From assembly GCA_964612675.1 (NCBI GenBank), contig CAZTDD010000003.1:1-64000 (forward strand): a stretch of 64,000 bases of DNA, given 5' to 3'. Below the pieces are notes generated by a model that did no database searches, was not told the origin of the DNA, and saw only the letters and a program-made list of their open reading frames with translations. Positions 36,395-44,446 of the stretch are shown here, in pieces. The DNA comes from CAZTDD01 sp964612675. GTDB lineage: Bacteria; Hinthialibacterota; Hinthialibacteria; Hinthialibacterales; JAKPRU01. The first letter of the stretch is position 1, and every line of letters begins with the position of its first letter. The position numbers and the translations under genes are program-made.

Positions 36395-37123
36395 CTATTT
36401 CTCCGCAATGGCCTGCGCCAGCGTAAATGCATCTTTGTACAAAGCTTGCCCCACAATGACGCCCGAGATGGTCCCCCCGATCTCTCGATCCAGCTTGCGG
36501 AGATTACGAATGTCTTCTAATGAACCAATACCACCTGCAGCGACAAAAGGAAACGGTGAACGCACAGCGATCTCTCGGATCGCCTCCAGGTTGGGACCTT
36601 CGAGTGTCCCATCTTTTGAGATATCGGTGTACTGGACGGCGGCAAGCGGAAGACGGCTTACCTGTTTGAGGAGGTCTTCCGCTCGAATCGTGGAAGTCTC
36701 CAGCCATCCACGTGTCGCTACGATGCCGTCTTTGGCATCAATCGCCAGCACAATGGTGTCCGGGAAGGTGTTGCAGATCTGTTCAAATCCTTCCGGATCC
36801 TTAACAGCCATGCTGCCCAGGATGATCCGATTGAGACCCTGGTTAACATACCAGCGAATATGATCCGCCCCTCGAATTCCGCCGCCGATTTCACAGTCGC
36901 AGGAAACGCACCCGGCGACCTCCGCCACAAGTTCACGGTTTGTCGGTTCACCGTCCCGGGCTCCATCCAAATCCACGATATGAATCAACTCGGCCCCTTC
37001 GCGTTCCCATTGTTCTGCGACGCTGACCGGATCGTCCGAATAGGAGGTCTCCCGATCGTAGTCTCCCTGATACAGACGTACGCAAAGCCCTCCACGAATA
37101 TCGATTGCAGGTATGATTTTCAT
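36395..37123 (-). CDS. hisA: ProFAR isomerase HisA
   Basis: A 242-residue TIM barrel, full length for the family. The N-terminal Asp8 in AIDIRGGLCVRLYQGDY and the opposite-half Asp in AIDAKDGIVATRGW are the catalytic acid and base. Phosphate-binding loops GGGIR and AAGGIGS are present. It performs the Amadori rearrangement of ProFAR to PRFAR in histidine synthesis. No other his gene is in the window; the neighbours are plsY (16-nt gap) and panD. Confidence 0.96.
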   Translation of the reverse strand: MKIIPAIDIRGGLCVRLYQGDYDRETSYSDDPVSVAEQWEREGAELIHIVDLDGARDGEPTNRELVAEVAGCVSCDCEIGGGIRGADHIRWYVNQGLNRIILGSMAVKDPEGFEQICNTFPDTIVLAIDAKDGIVATRGWLETSTIRAEDLLKQVSRLPLAAVQYTDISKDGTLEGPNLEAIREIAVRSPFPFVAAGGIGSLEDIRNLRKLDREIGGTISGVIVGQALYKDAFTLAQAIAEK

Positions 37124-37139
37124 CGTTCCATTTTGCTTT

Positions 37140-37796
37140 CTATTGACTGTTGTTTACTTCCTGTCGGGGTTTCCCCATGCTCAGTTTGTTTTCCCGGCCG
37201 GTAAGAAGACGCTGGATATTCGACCGGTGTTTTACAAATACAAGCACGACAGCCACCCACGAGAATATATAGACCTCACGTGTGGGCGACCAGGCAGGCA
37301 GCCACACGAGTTCCACTGTTTCTATTACGATCAATGTTACGGCTGCGACAAGTGCGCCCAAGGAAACGATACGGGTTGCGCCGAGCACGATCAGAAAAAC
37401 CAGCGCACTAATCGCGATCGCCTCCCATTTCAGCACGAGGAAGACACCCAACGATGTGGCAACGACTTTGCCTCCGCTGAAACCAAGAAAACACGACCAA
37501 CTGTGTCCCGCAAGACAGGCTGCGGCGCAGATCACGTGCAGAAGAGAATTGTCCGGGAAAAAACGAACAGCCAAAAAGACCGGAACCGCGCCTTTGGCGA
37601 TATCCAATAGAAACGAAGGCACACCGAGGAGCGGACCGCAGGTTCGCAGGACGTTCGTAAATCCGATATTTCCGCTTCCATAGTCCCGAATGTCGATTCC
37701 CCGGACCAGTTTCACTATCCAATAGCCGCTCGGGATCGAGCCGGATAGATAGCAGACGACAACCCATAGAACCTGGGAGATCATGAACCGCTCCAT
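37140..37796 (-). CDS. plsY: Glycerol-3-phosphate acyltransferase PlsY
   Basis: A 218-residue integral membrane enzyme with about five to seven spans. The family motifs are SGSIPSGYWIVKLVRGIDIRDYGSGNIGFTN near the N-terminus and AGHSWSCFLGFSGGKVVATSLG. It uses acyl-phosphate to acylate glycerol-3-phosphate, the first step of phospholipid synthesis. It lies 4 nt after der, so the two are probably co-transcribed, a common arrangement. Confidence 0.96.
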   Translation of the reverse strand: MERFMISQVLWVVVCYLSGSIPSGYWIVKLVRGIDIRDYGSGNIGFTNVLRTCGPLLGVPSFLLDIAKGAVPVFLAVRFFPDNSLLHVICAAACLAGHSWSCFLGFSGGKVVATSLGVFLVLKWEAIAISALVFLIVLGATRIVSLGALVAAVTLIVIETVELVWLPAWSPTREVYIFSWVAVVLVFVKHRSNIQRLLTGRENKLSMGKPRQEVNNSQ

Positions 37797-37800
37797 GCCT

Positions 37801-39153
37801 TCAACGCGTATTTTTGTGTGACCGAAGGATCAAACGGATAGGCGTCCCATAAAACTCAAATCGCTCATACAACCGGTTGATCAGGTAGCGACGGTAGGAA
37901 AAGTGTACCAGATCCGGGGCATTCACGAATAGGACAATGGTCGGGGGGCCGGTGGCGACCTGGGTCCAGTAGTACGCTTTTACCTGACGGCCTTTTCGCG
38001 ATGGAGGTGGATGGTTCAGCAGGATTTCTTCGAGAAGACGATTCAATTCCGCTGTGCTTGGGCGCAAACGGGCTCCGGCGAGTACTCGTTCCACCTCGGG
38101 AAAGATCTTTCCGACATGGTATCCCGTCATCGCTGAGACAAACAAAACCGGCGCGTAAGAGAGAAAAGGCATCTCTTCGCGAATATGTTTCACAAAGCTC
38201 CCGGTTGTGTGGCTGTCTCTCTCAACGACATCCCATTTGTTCACCACGAGGATCGATGCTTTGCCGGAATCGTGAGCGTGTGAGAATACTCGGGCGTCCG
38301 ACTCCGTGAGTCCTTCGACCCCATCCACCAACAGCAGGGCTACATCTGAGCGCTCGATTGCCTCTGTCCCCCGCAGAAGAGCGTACCGTTCGAGACCCTG
38401 GTGCATTTTTGATCGGCGTTTGATTCCCGCTGTGTCGATGAGCACGTACGGCTTGTCGCCGTAGTGAATCAGGGTATCCACCGGGTCACGCGTCGTGCCC
38501 GGCATCGGCGACACGATAGCTCGTTCCTGTCCGACAAGACGGTTCAGTAACGTGCTTTTTCCGGTGTTCGGTCTGCCGACGATGGCGATACAGGGAGCAT
38601 CCCCATAGTCCGGTACCTCGACAGGGGGTGGGAGCTGTTCGACGATTTCGTCCAGTAGGTCTCCCGTTCCTGTTCCGTGGGACGACGAGATGGTGAAGAG
38701 GTTGTCGAATCCCAATTCATAAAAGGATGCGGCAAGATCGATACGTCCCGGGTCGTCGACTTTATTTACCGCGCCGATTGTCGGACGTTTGACACGCCTT
38801 AGCCAGGTCATGATTTCATGATCGATTGGCGTCGGGCCATCCTTCGCGTCCAGTACAAAAAGCAAGACATCCGCATCTTTTGCGACGTCCTCGATTTTGC
38901 TCTGGATGGCTGCAGACAAAGGGTCTTCGTCGGGACCGAAAAGCCCACCGGTGTCGATCAGGAGGAAATCCTGTCCGTTCCATGTTGCCGGCCGCTCTTT
39001 GATGTCGCGTGTTACTCCCGGCTGATTGTCCACGATCGCGTCCCGCCGGCCGATGATTCGGTTGAACAACGTGCTCTTACCGACATTCGGTCGACCGATA
39101 ATGACAACAGTTGGGAGTCTCCCGACAGGCGTTTTCCCGGTTAGATTGTCCAT
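37801..39153 (-). CDS. der: Ribosome biogenesis GTPase Der (EngA)
   Basis: A 450-residue protein with two tandem GTPase domains: P-loops GRPNVGKS (20-27) and GRPNTGKS (193-200), with NKVD and NKWD specificity motifs. A KH-like C-terminal domain (about 360-450) completes the family layout. Der binds the 50S subunit and is needed for its assembly. It follows the MAF-type gene after 14 nt. Confidence 0.97.
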   Translation of the reverse strand: MDNLTGKTPVGRLPTVVIIGRPNVGKSTLFNRIIGRRDAIVDNQPGVTRDIKERPATWNGQDFLLIDTGGLFGPDEDPLSAAIQSKIEDVAKDADVLLFVLDAKDGPTPIDHEIMTWLRRVKRPTIGAVNKVDDPGRIDLAASFYELGFDNLFTISSSHGTGTGDLLDEIVEQLPPPVEVPDYGDAPCIAIVGRPNTGKSTLLNRLVGQERAIVSPMPGTTRDPVDTLIHYGDKPYVLIDTAGIKRRSKMHQGLERYALLRGTEAIERSDVALLLVDGVEGLTESDARVFSHAHDSGKASILVVNKWDVVERDSHTTGSFVKHIREEMPFLSYAPVLFVSAMTGYHVGKIFPEVERVLAGARLRPSTAELNRLLEEILLNHPPPSRKGRQVKAYYWTQVATGPPTIVLFVNAPDLVHFSYRRYLINRLYERFEFYGTPIRLILRSHKNTR

Positions 39154-39167
39154 GATCCTCCTGTCGG

Positions 39168-41060
39168 TCAGTCGCTTTCTTCTTGCCCGAGCCAGGGACG
39201 TAGTTTCTCATACGCCTCAAACGTCGCATCGATGAGCGCCGTGTAACGTCGCCGGACCTGTGCAACATAGGTCTCGGGATCGGCGTTTGCCGGACCGAGT
39301 TTCAAAAACTCGAACAGCGTCTTTGAGGACATCTGCTCGATCAGGAAATCGCCGATCGGGTCCTCGAATATGCTTCGACGTAGCGGGTCAAGCTTCTCGA
39401 TACAGGCTGAGAAGTCCACAGAACCCGCATTCCTTTTGTCAAGGATTTCTCGTCCCGTCTTTGCATTTTCCATACATCGCTGCATGCGGTTGCGGATTTC
39501 CCTAGTCGCTGCTGCTAGTGCCTTTTCGGACGATTGGCCCTCGCGGCCGAGACGTTCCCAGAAGGACTCAAAATTAAAGTTCTTGCCGTTAACAATTTCG
39601 ATGACCTTGTCAGCCGATAAAACATCGGTTCCTTCAATCCGCGCTCCCCCTTCCGTGGCGTCGATTACCCGGGCGCTGCTTTGCGCTATGTCTCTCTCGA
39701 CGAGGCGGAGATATCCCATCAGGTTATACACGGTCGGTACTTTGCCGCCGAGTGCACCGGGTACCCAGAATAGGTCTTCCCGCCGGTAGTCGTTGTCCGC
39801 GTCGATTGCGGGATAGTCTACGTGTTTTTCGTCCCCGTCGACCCACCGGACTTTTCGAATAATCGCGGCCTGAGAATGATGCGTTTCGCCGCTTTCAGGA
39901 TCCAGTGCTAGATCCTGGCCCATCAAAACAATAGGATCGCAGCCCCAGTAGCGAGCCAGATAGAATCCGGCCTGGGATACCATGCCTCCCTTTGTAATCG
40001 ACCCTTTGGGCCCCAGGACTTTATCCAACCACTCGAAGAACTCCGCCTTGTCCGTTGTGTAGGTCACGATGTCGTCGCCGAATCGATCGGCTACCGGATA
40101 ACACTCCGGGTCGAAAGCGAGACGGACACCGGGATAGGAATCGCGTCGGAAATGGCGCAGGTTGAGCTCCGAAGGATCGACAGCCACCACCACATGCGGG
40201 GGTACGCCGATTTCGACCATTCTGTCCAGCACGGTGTCCACTGCGATGATAAGGGCGTGTTTGCGGAGTTCTGCAAGACGGTCAATGTTCTTATTCAACG
40301 AAGGACCGCCTGCAACCACGACGGCAGGTACATTTTGAAGCGCACCTCGGCCCGCACGAATTCCCCTGCTTTTGGCGAAGATCGGAAGATTACGGAACAG
40401 GTTTGTCACGAATTCCTGTCCTACTCGGTTTTTTGTGAGGAGACTGCTGTTGCCGAAATTCCAGGCGTCGCGAATCCGGCTTTCCTGTTCTTGAATCCAT
40501 TCGGGATAAAGGTGACCTGTCGGCGGATATCGGATAACGGTCACGTGGTTCGCGAGGATTCGCGGGAGGTTGCTCAGCATGGTCTCATACATGGCCATGC
40601 CGCCCTTCTTCACAAGCAGGCGGCAACATGGGGACTCGAGGATCGGTCGCAAATCGAGGGTCTTGCATGCGGTTCGGAAAACCGACAGAGACGGCTCTAC
40701 GAGGACCATCAGCTCGGGCATCCGTGGGCGGCTTTTCATCAAAACGAGCGGGACATAGCCGAGTCCGACTCCCAAAATAACAAAGTTCCACGCCGCAGGC
40801 ACGTCTTTAATCGAGGCGATCATGCTTTGCGTATCGGCCAGGGGGCTGTTCGGGTGGTGAAGCAGACAAGTTTTCCCTTCCCGCATCACCCCGATCGTCG
40901 GCGAGCCCTCTTCCGTCGACATCGCAACGACTGACTCGTCCTCTTCGCCTGACTGTAACCGCTTCGCCAACTCGGGATCGATCTTCCGGACCGCCGCAAG
41001 ATTCTGTTCGAATAGGTCCATAAGGTTTGTTCCATCATCCTTTGTAGGTTCAAATTCCAA
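39168..41060 (-). CDS. MAF-type (DUF115) glycosyltransferase-like protein
   Basis: A 630-residue protein with the DUF115/6-hydroxymethylpterin-pyrophosphokinase-like core VVVAGGPSLNKNIDRLAELRKHALIIAVDTVLDRMVEIGVPPHVVVAVDP. In flagellated bacteria the family (motility-associated factor, MAF) glycosylates flagellin, often with pseudaminic acid. No flagellar or sialic-acid genes lie here, so it may glycosylate another surface protein. It leads the minus-strand operon that runs down to 33703. Confidence 0.85.
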   Translation of the reverse strand: MEFEPTKDDGTNLMDLFEQNLAAVRKIDPELAKRLQSGEEDESVVAMSTEEGSPTIGVMREGKTCLLHHPNSPLADTQSMIASIKDVPAAWNFVILGVGLGYVPLVLMKSRPRMPELMVLVEPSLSVFRTACKTLDLRPILESPCCRLLVKKGGMAMYETMLSNLPRILANHVTVIRYPPTGHLYPEWIQEQESRIRDAWNFGNSSLLTKNRVGQEFVTNLFRNLPIFAKSRGIRAGRGALQNVPAVVVAGGPSLNKNIDRLAELRKHALIIAVDTVLDRMVEIGVPPHVVVAVDPSELNLRHFRRDSYPGVRLAFDPECYPVADRFGDDIVTYTTDKAEFFEWLDKVLGPKGSITKGGMVSQAGFYLARYWGCDPIVLMGQDLALDPESGETHHSQAAIIRKVRWVDGDEKHVDYPAIDADNDYRREDLFWVPGALGGKVPTVYNLMGYLRLVERDIAQSSARVIDATEGGARIEGTDVLSADKVIEIVNGKNFNFESFWERLGREGQSSEKALAAATREIRNRMQRCMENAKTGREILDKRNAGSVDFSACIEKLDPLRRSIFEDPIGDFLIEQMSSKTLFEFLKLGPANADPETYVAQVRRRYTALIDATFEAYEKLRPWLGQEESD

Positions 41061-41108
41061 CCATTGTGACGCAACATCGGACCGGAGAAAAGCGATATGA
41101 ACATCATC

Positions 41109-41138
41109 TTGCCGTTCGGGGTGTGCGGAGCGTATACT
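41109..41138 (+). promoter_or_regulatory. Candidate sigma70-type promoter
   Basis: TTGCCG (41109-41114), an 18-nt spacer and TATACT (41133-41138) form a good housekeeping promoter match, about 40 nt upstream of the ATG at 41177. It lies between the divergent operon start at 41060 and this gene. Confidence 0.55.
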
Positions 41139-41176
41139 CGACTAAAATCCTAATCGATAAGGGTTGGCTGCTGACT

Positions 41177-41632
41177 ATGAACGAAGAATCGCCAAAAAAC
41201 GAAACAAGTGGCCTCGTGCGTCTTGCAGAAGGCCAAGAGGTTGGGCCGCTGGCCATGCAGGTGTTCCAGGTCCTGCGCCGTGTGGCCGGTGCGGTTCAGG
41301 AGAAGAATGCGGAGGCGCTGCTGCGTGAATTCGCTCTGGACGATCCTCGGTTCAGCGTATTCGAAACCTCCACACCGTACCGGATGGGGGCAGAGGATGT
41401 TCGGGGCACCGCCGATGTACTGACAGCGCTGAGGAACGCGAACATGCGTTTTGAGGATGTGCGGCTGGATTGCGAGGAAGCCGTGGCCGTGGTGACAGGT
41501 TATCAGGTCCTTCAGGCCGGACGGGAAGAGGCGCGGCGACGGTTTTCGTCTCGTTTTACCATGGTCCTGGTGCCCATCATGGAGGACTGGAAGATACTTC
41601 ACGCCCATTTCTCGGAAATACCAAGTCCGTGA
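41177..41632 (+). CDS. NTF2/SnoaL-like protein
   Basis: A 151-residue soluble protein. The pattern (about 35 onwards) QVFQVLRRVAGAVQEKNAEALLREFALDDPRFSVFET, ending RFTMVLVPIMEDWKILHAHFSEIP, is typical of the DUF4440/SnoaL-like NTF2 fold. These pockets bind small ligands or act as association domains; no function can be assigned. ATG 41177 is preferred to 41066, because the earlier start precedes the promoter-like site and adds 37 residues of poor sequence. Confidence 0.8.
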   Translation: MNEESPKNETSGLVRLAEGQEVGPLAMQVFQVLRRVAGAVQEKNAEALLREFALDDPRFSVFETSTPYRMGAEDVRGTADVLTALRNANMRFEDVRLDCEEAVAVVTGYQVLQAGREEARRRFSSRFTMVLVPIMEDWKILHAHFSEIPSP

Positions 41633-41682
41633 ACGATTCCAATGAATCACGATCGAAATACAGTGAGAAAAAGGAGAGGACG

Positions 41683-42714
41683 ATGACCAGGCAACAATGC
41701 AAATCCGTATGTGCGAACCGTGCGGTCCTGTTTTTTCTTTGTTTTGCGACCTTTACGTTGTTTTCAGGATACGCAAATGCAGAGGTTACCATTGCAAAGA
41801 CTGAATTTGCCGGTTGGGAAAACTGCTACAAAATGTCCAACGGTACAATCGATCTGATCGCTTTGGCCGATGCCGGACCGCGCATCTTGTGGTTCGGTTT
41901 TACCGGGGGTGAGAACGAGTTTCATGTCTCGGAGGGGACAAAAGGGAAGACCGGTGGACTCCAATGGATCGCTTACGGGGGACACCGACTGTGGATTGCT
42001 CCGGAGAAGCGCCCTCGTACCTACTACCCCGACAATTTTCCGGTTGCCGTCGATACACGGAACGAGATCCTCCATCTGAAAGCGCCTGTCGAGGTACATC
42101 CGGATTTCCAGGGATCCAGCGGCGTCCAAAAAGAGATGATTATCGCCATGGATGAGAGTGACGCTTCAGTGACTGTGACTCACTGCGTCACGAATATGAA
42201 TCCGTGGGATATCGATATGGCGTTGTGGGCGCTAACGTTTATGAAAGCTGGCGGAAAGTTGATTGTACCGAATCCGAGTTATGGACCCCATGCGGAGAAC
42301 CTTCTGCCGGTTCGGACAATCAGCACATGGAAATACACTGAAATGGGCGACCCGCAGTTTGAATGGGGAAATAAATATATCATCCTGAAGCAGGATAAAA
42401 ACAGGACAAAAGCGAACAAGTTTGGATTAGCCAACACGGAAGAATGGGCGGCGTATCAAAACGGAGACCGACTTTTCGTCAAATACCACGAGCATCTCGA
42501 AGACGCGGAGTATCCGGACTTGGGCTGTTCGTTGGAGGCCTATACAAACAGCCAAATCCTGGAGTTTGAGACCCTCGGGCCGTTGCTGGAACTGGCTCCG
42601 AGTGAAACCGGCATCCATGTCGAACGCTGGAAGCTGTTCAAAGGCGTGGGGAAGACTGACGATGAAGAGAGTATCGACCGAGAAGTGAAGGCAAGAGTAT
42701 TGGGAGCGGAATAG
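41683..42714 (+). CDS. Secreted DUF4380-like protein
   Basis: A 343-residue protein with a signal peptide (about 1-34). The core LIALADAGPRILWFGF...GGHRLWIAPE and, near the end, CSLEAYTNSQILEFETLGPL match DUF4380, a fold related to galactose mutarotase-like proteins. An enzymatic or carbohydrate-binding role is suggested but unproved. AAAAAGGAGAGG precedes ATG 41683. It is followed by the nitrilase gene after 14 nt, and both are exported, so they may act together. Confidence 0.8.
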   Translation: MTRQQCKSVCANRAVLFFLCFATFTLFSGYANAEVTIAKTEFAGWENCYKMSNGTIDLIALADAGPRILWFGFTGGENEFHVSEGTKGKTGGLQWIAYGGHRLWIAPEKRPRTYYPDNFPVAVDTRNEILHLKAPVEVHPDFQGSSGVQKEMIIAMDESDASVTVTHCVTNMNPWDIDMALWALTFMKAGGKLIVPNPSYGPHAENLLPVRTISTWKYTEMGDPQFEWGNKYIILKQDKNRTKANKFGLANTEEWAAYQNGDRLFVKYHEHLEDAEYPDLGCSLEAYTNSQILEFETLGPLLELAPSETGIHVERWKLFKGVGKTDDEESIDREVKARVLGAE

Positions 42715-42728
42715 TACAGGGAGTATTT

Positions 42729-43715
42729 ATGGATCGTACAAGTCACATTTCTTCAGTATTCGTATTTTTCGTCACATTCTATTTGAGTATTTCCGCTGCG
42801 GAGAACGCACCGCAATTTTCGAAAGACGACCCGAGAATTGTTGTGGCGCTCCTCCAGATGGATTCGTTTGGATACGACCAAAAAGCCAATTTGGAGAAGG
42901 CCGACCGATTCTGTCGTGAAGCGGCCCGCGAAGGCGCCGACATCGCACTGATGGCGGAGATGTGGAATATCGGGTATACCCGCTTCGATCCGGATGTTCA
43001 GGGAGACAAGGAGCGTTTCTGGAAACGCGCGGTCGCGAAGGACGGCGCGTGGGTACAACATTTCGCGGATTTGGCTGAGGAATTGAAAATGGCCATCGCG
43101 GTCGCCTATCTGCAGGAATGGGACCCGCTTCCGCGCAACGCCGTCACGATATTCGACCGCGACGGTGAGGAAGTATTGACTTACGCCAAAGTGCATACGA
43201 GCGATTTCAAATCAATGGAAAGGAACATGACTCCCGGGGAGGATTTTTATACAGGCGAATTACTGACTGCCAAAGGACCGGTTACTGTCGGTGCTATGAT
43301 TTGTTTCGATCGCGAGCAGCCCGAAAGCGCTCGTATTCTCATGCTGAAAGGCGCCGAGCTTGTGTTGACTCCAAATTGCTGCGGCCTTGATGATCTCCGC
43401 CTGCAGCAGTTTCGTATCCGTGCTTTTGAGAATCAATTCGGTGTCGCCATGGCGAATTATCCCAAGCCATACAAGAACGGCCATTCAGTCGCGTATGACG
43501 CCGGAGGAGACTGTTTGGTCGAAGCCGGTGAGGCCGAAGGCATTTATTACGCAGCGTTCGACATGGAGGATATTCGGAAGCGCCGTCGAAGAACGATCTG
43601 GGGAAATGCGTACCGTCGCCCGCATCGATACGACTTGCTCATCTCAGGGGAGAAGGATGAGGTCTGGAACCGAATCGACGGCATCGGTCAGCCGTACGAT
43701 GCCTCAAAACGGTAA
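42729..43715 (+). CDS. Exported carbon-nitrogen hydrolase (nitrilase superfamily)
   Basis: A 328-residue protein with the Glu-Lys-Cys triad of the family: Glu77 in MAEMWN, Lys154 in YAKVH and Cys192 in MICFDRE. The N-terminus (about 1-24) is a signal peptide, unusual for a superfamily that is mostly cytoplasmic. Members hydrolyse amides such as N-carbamoyl compounds; the substrate is unknown. It follows the DUF4380 gene and overlaps the convergent HigA-like gene by 12 nt. Confidence 0.85.
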   Translation: MDRTSHISSVFVFFVTFYLSISAAENAPQFSKDDPRIVVALLQMDSFGYDQKANLEKADRFCREAAREGADIALMAEMWNIGYTRFDPDVQGDKERFWKRAVAKDGAWVQHFADLAEELKMAIAVAYLQEWDPLPRNAVTIFDRDGEEVLTYAKVHTSDFKSMERNMTPGEDFYTGELLTAKGPVTVGAMICFDREQPESARILMLKGAELVLTPNCCGLDDLRLQQFRIRAFENQFGVAMANYPKPYKNGHSVAYDAGGDCLVEAGEAEGIYYAAFDMEDIRKRRRRTIWGNAYRRPHRYDLLISGEKDEVWNRIDGIGQPYDASKR

Positions 43716-44075
43716 TTCGGCAATGTCTTCCGCGCGAGGCAACGGCTCGAATTGTTCAATCTCTCTTGCTTTCTCACTTTTTATGGCATGCCACAGATCC
43801 CAATCCTGTTGGAGCCCAAGCCAAAAGTCCGCCGGCATCCCCAATACACGCGCCAACCGCAACGCTGTATCCGGTGTGACAGCGCGTTTCCCGCGAATCA
43901 TCTCATTGAGCCGCGGAAACGAAACACCGAGACGAATCGCGAAGGAGGATTGAGTAATCCCCATTGGCTTCAAGAACTCTTCCAAGAGCATCTCGCCCGG
44001 GTGTGTCGGCGGTCTTTCTCGTGGCAAGCGCCTTGCCACAATCGTTTGGTGTAATTCGGCATCGATCCATTCCAT
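43704..44075 (-). CDS. HigA-type antitoxin, apparently solitary
   Basis: A 123-residue HTH-XRE protein with the HigA signature THPGEMLLEEFLKPMGITQSSFAIRLGVSFPRLNEMIRGKRAVTPDTALRLARVLGMPADFWLGLQ. HigA binds and represses its own operator and neutralises the HigB RNase. No HigB reading frame is next to it: 54 nt upstream lies a Phd-like gene instead. It could be an orphan regulator, or a partner of a toxin elsewhere. Confidence 0.9.
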   Translation of the reverse strand: MEWIDAELHQTIVARRLPRERPPTHPGEMLLEEFLKPMGITQSSFAIRLGVSFPRLNEMIRGKRAVTPDTALRLARVLGMPADFWLGLQQDWDLWHAIKSEKAREIEQFEPLPRAEDIAELPF

Positions 44076-44128
44076 TGTTCACTTAGTAAATCTATTTGGA
44101 AAACTTCCAATTCCTTCTCTGCGTCTTC

Positions 44129-44350
44129 CTAATTCACAACTTCATCAGTCGGATCATTTACCGCTTTGACGGCTTTCTGTAGATCGAGTTGTTCTTCCAG
44201 TTGTTCAAGCAATTCAAGATCTTCAACTGAGAATAGGACAGCAACGTCCTCACCACCGTCTCGTACCAAGATTCGCTCGCCTTCCGGCTGGAAACAATGG
44301 ATTGTATCCGTGAAGGCTTCCCTTACTTGTTCGACAGTGAGGTGGGTCAT
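44129..44350 (-). CDS. Phd/YefM-like antitoxin
   Basis: A 73-residue protein with an N-terminal Phd/YefM fold: LTVEQVREAFTDTIHCFQPEGERILVRDGGEDVAVLFSVEDLELLEQLEEQ. Such proteins bind their operator as dimers and neutralise a Doc or YoeB toxin. No toxin gene follows on the same strand, only the HigA-like gene. The N-terminal helix is short, so it may be degenerate or belong to a pair with an unrecognised partner. Confidence 0.75.
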   Translation of the reverse strand: MTHLTVEQVREAFTDTIHCFQPEGERILVRDGGEDVAVLFSVEDLELLEQLEEQLDLQKAVKAVNDPTDEVVN

Positions 44351-44446
44351 GATAATTACCTGAGTATCGGTCTCATCTGATAACTATAGAATGATCCCAG
44401 CATCAGCTACGAGAGGCAAGCGGGGGGAAGGGTCTGTAGGTCAGAG

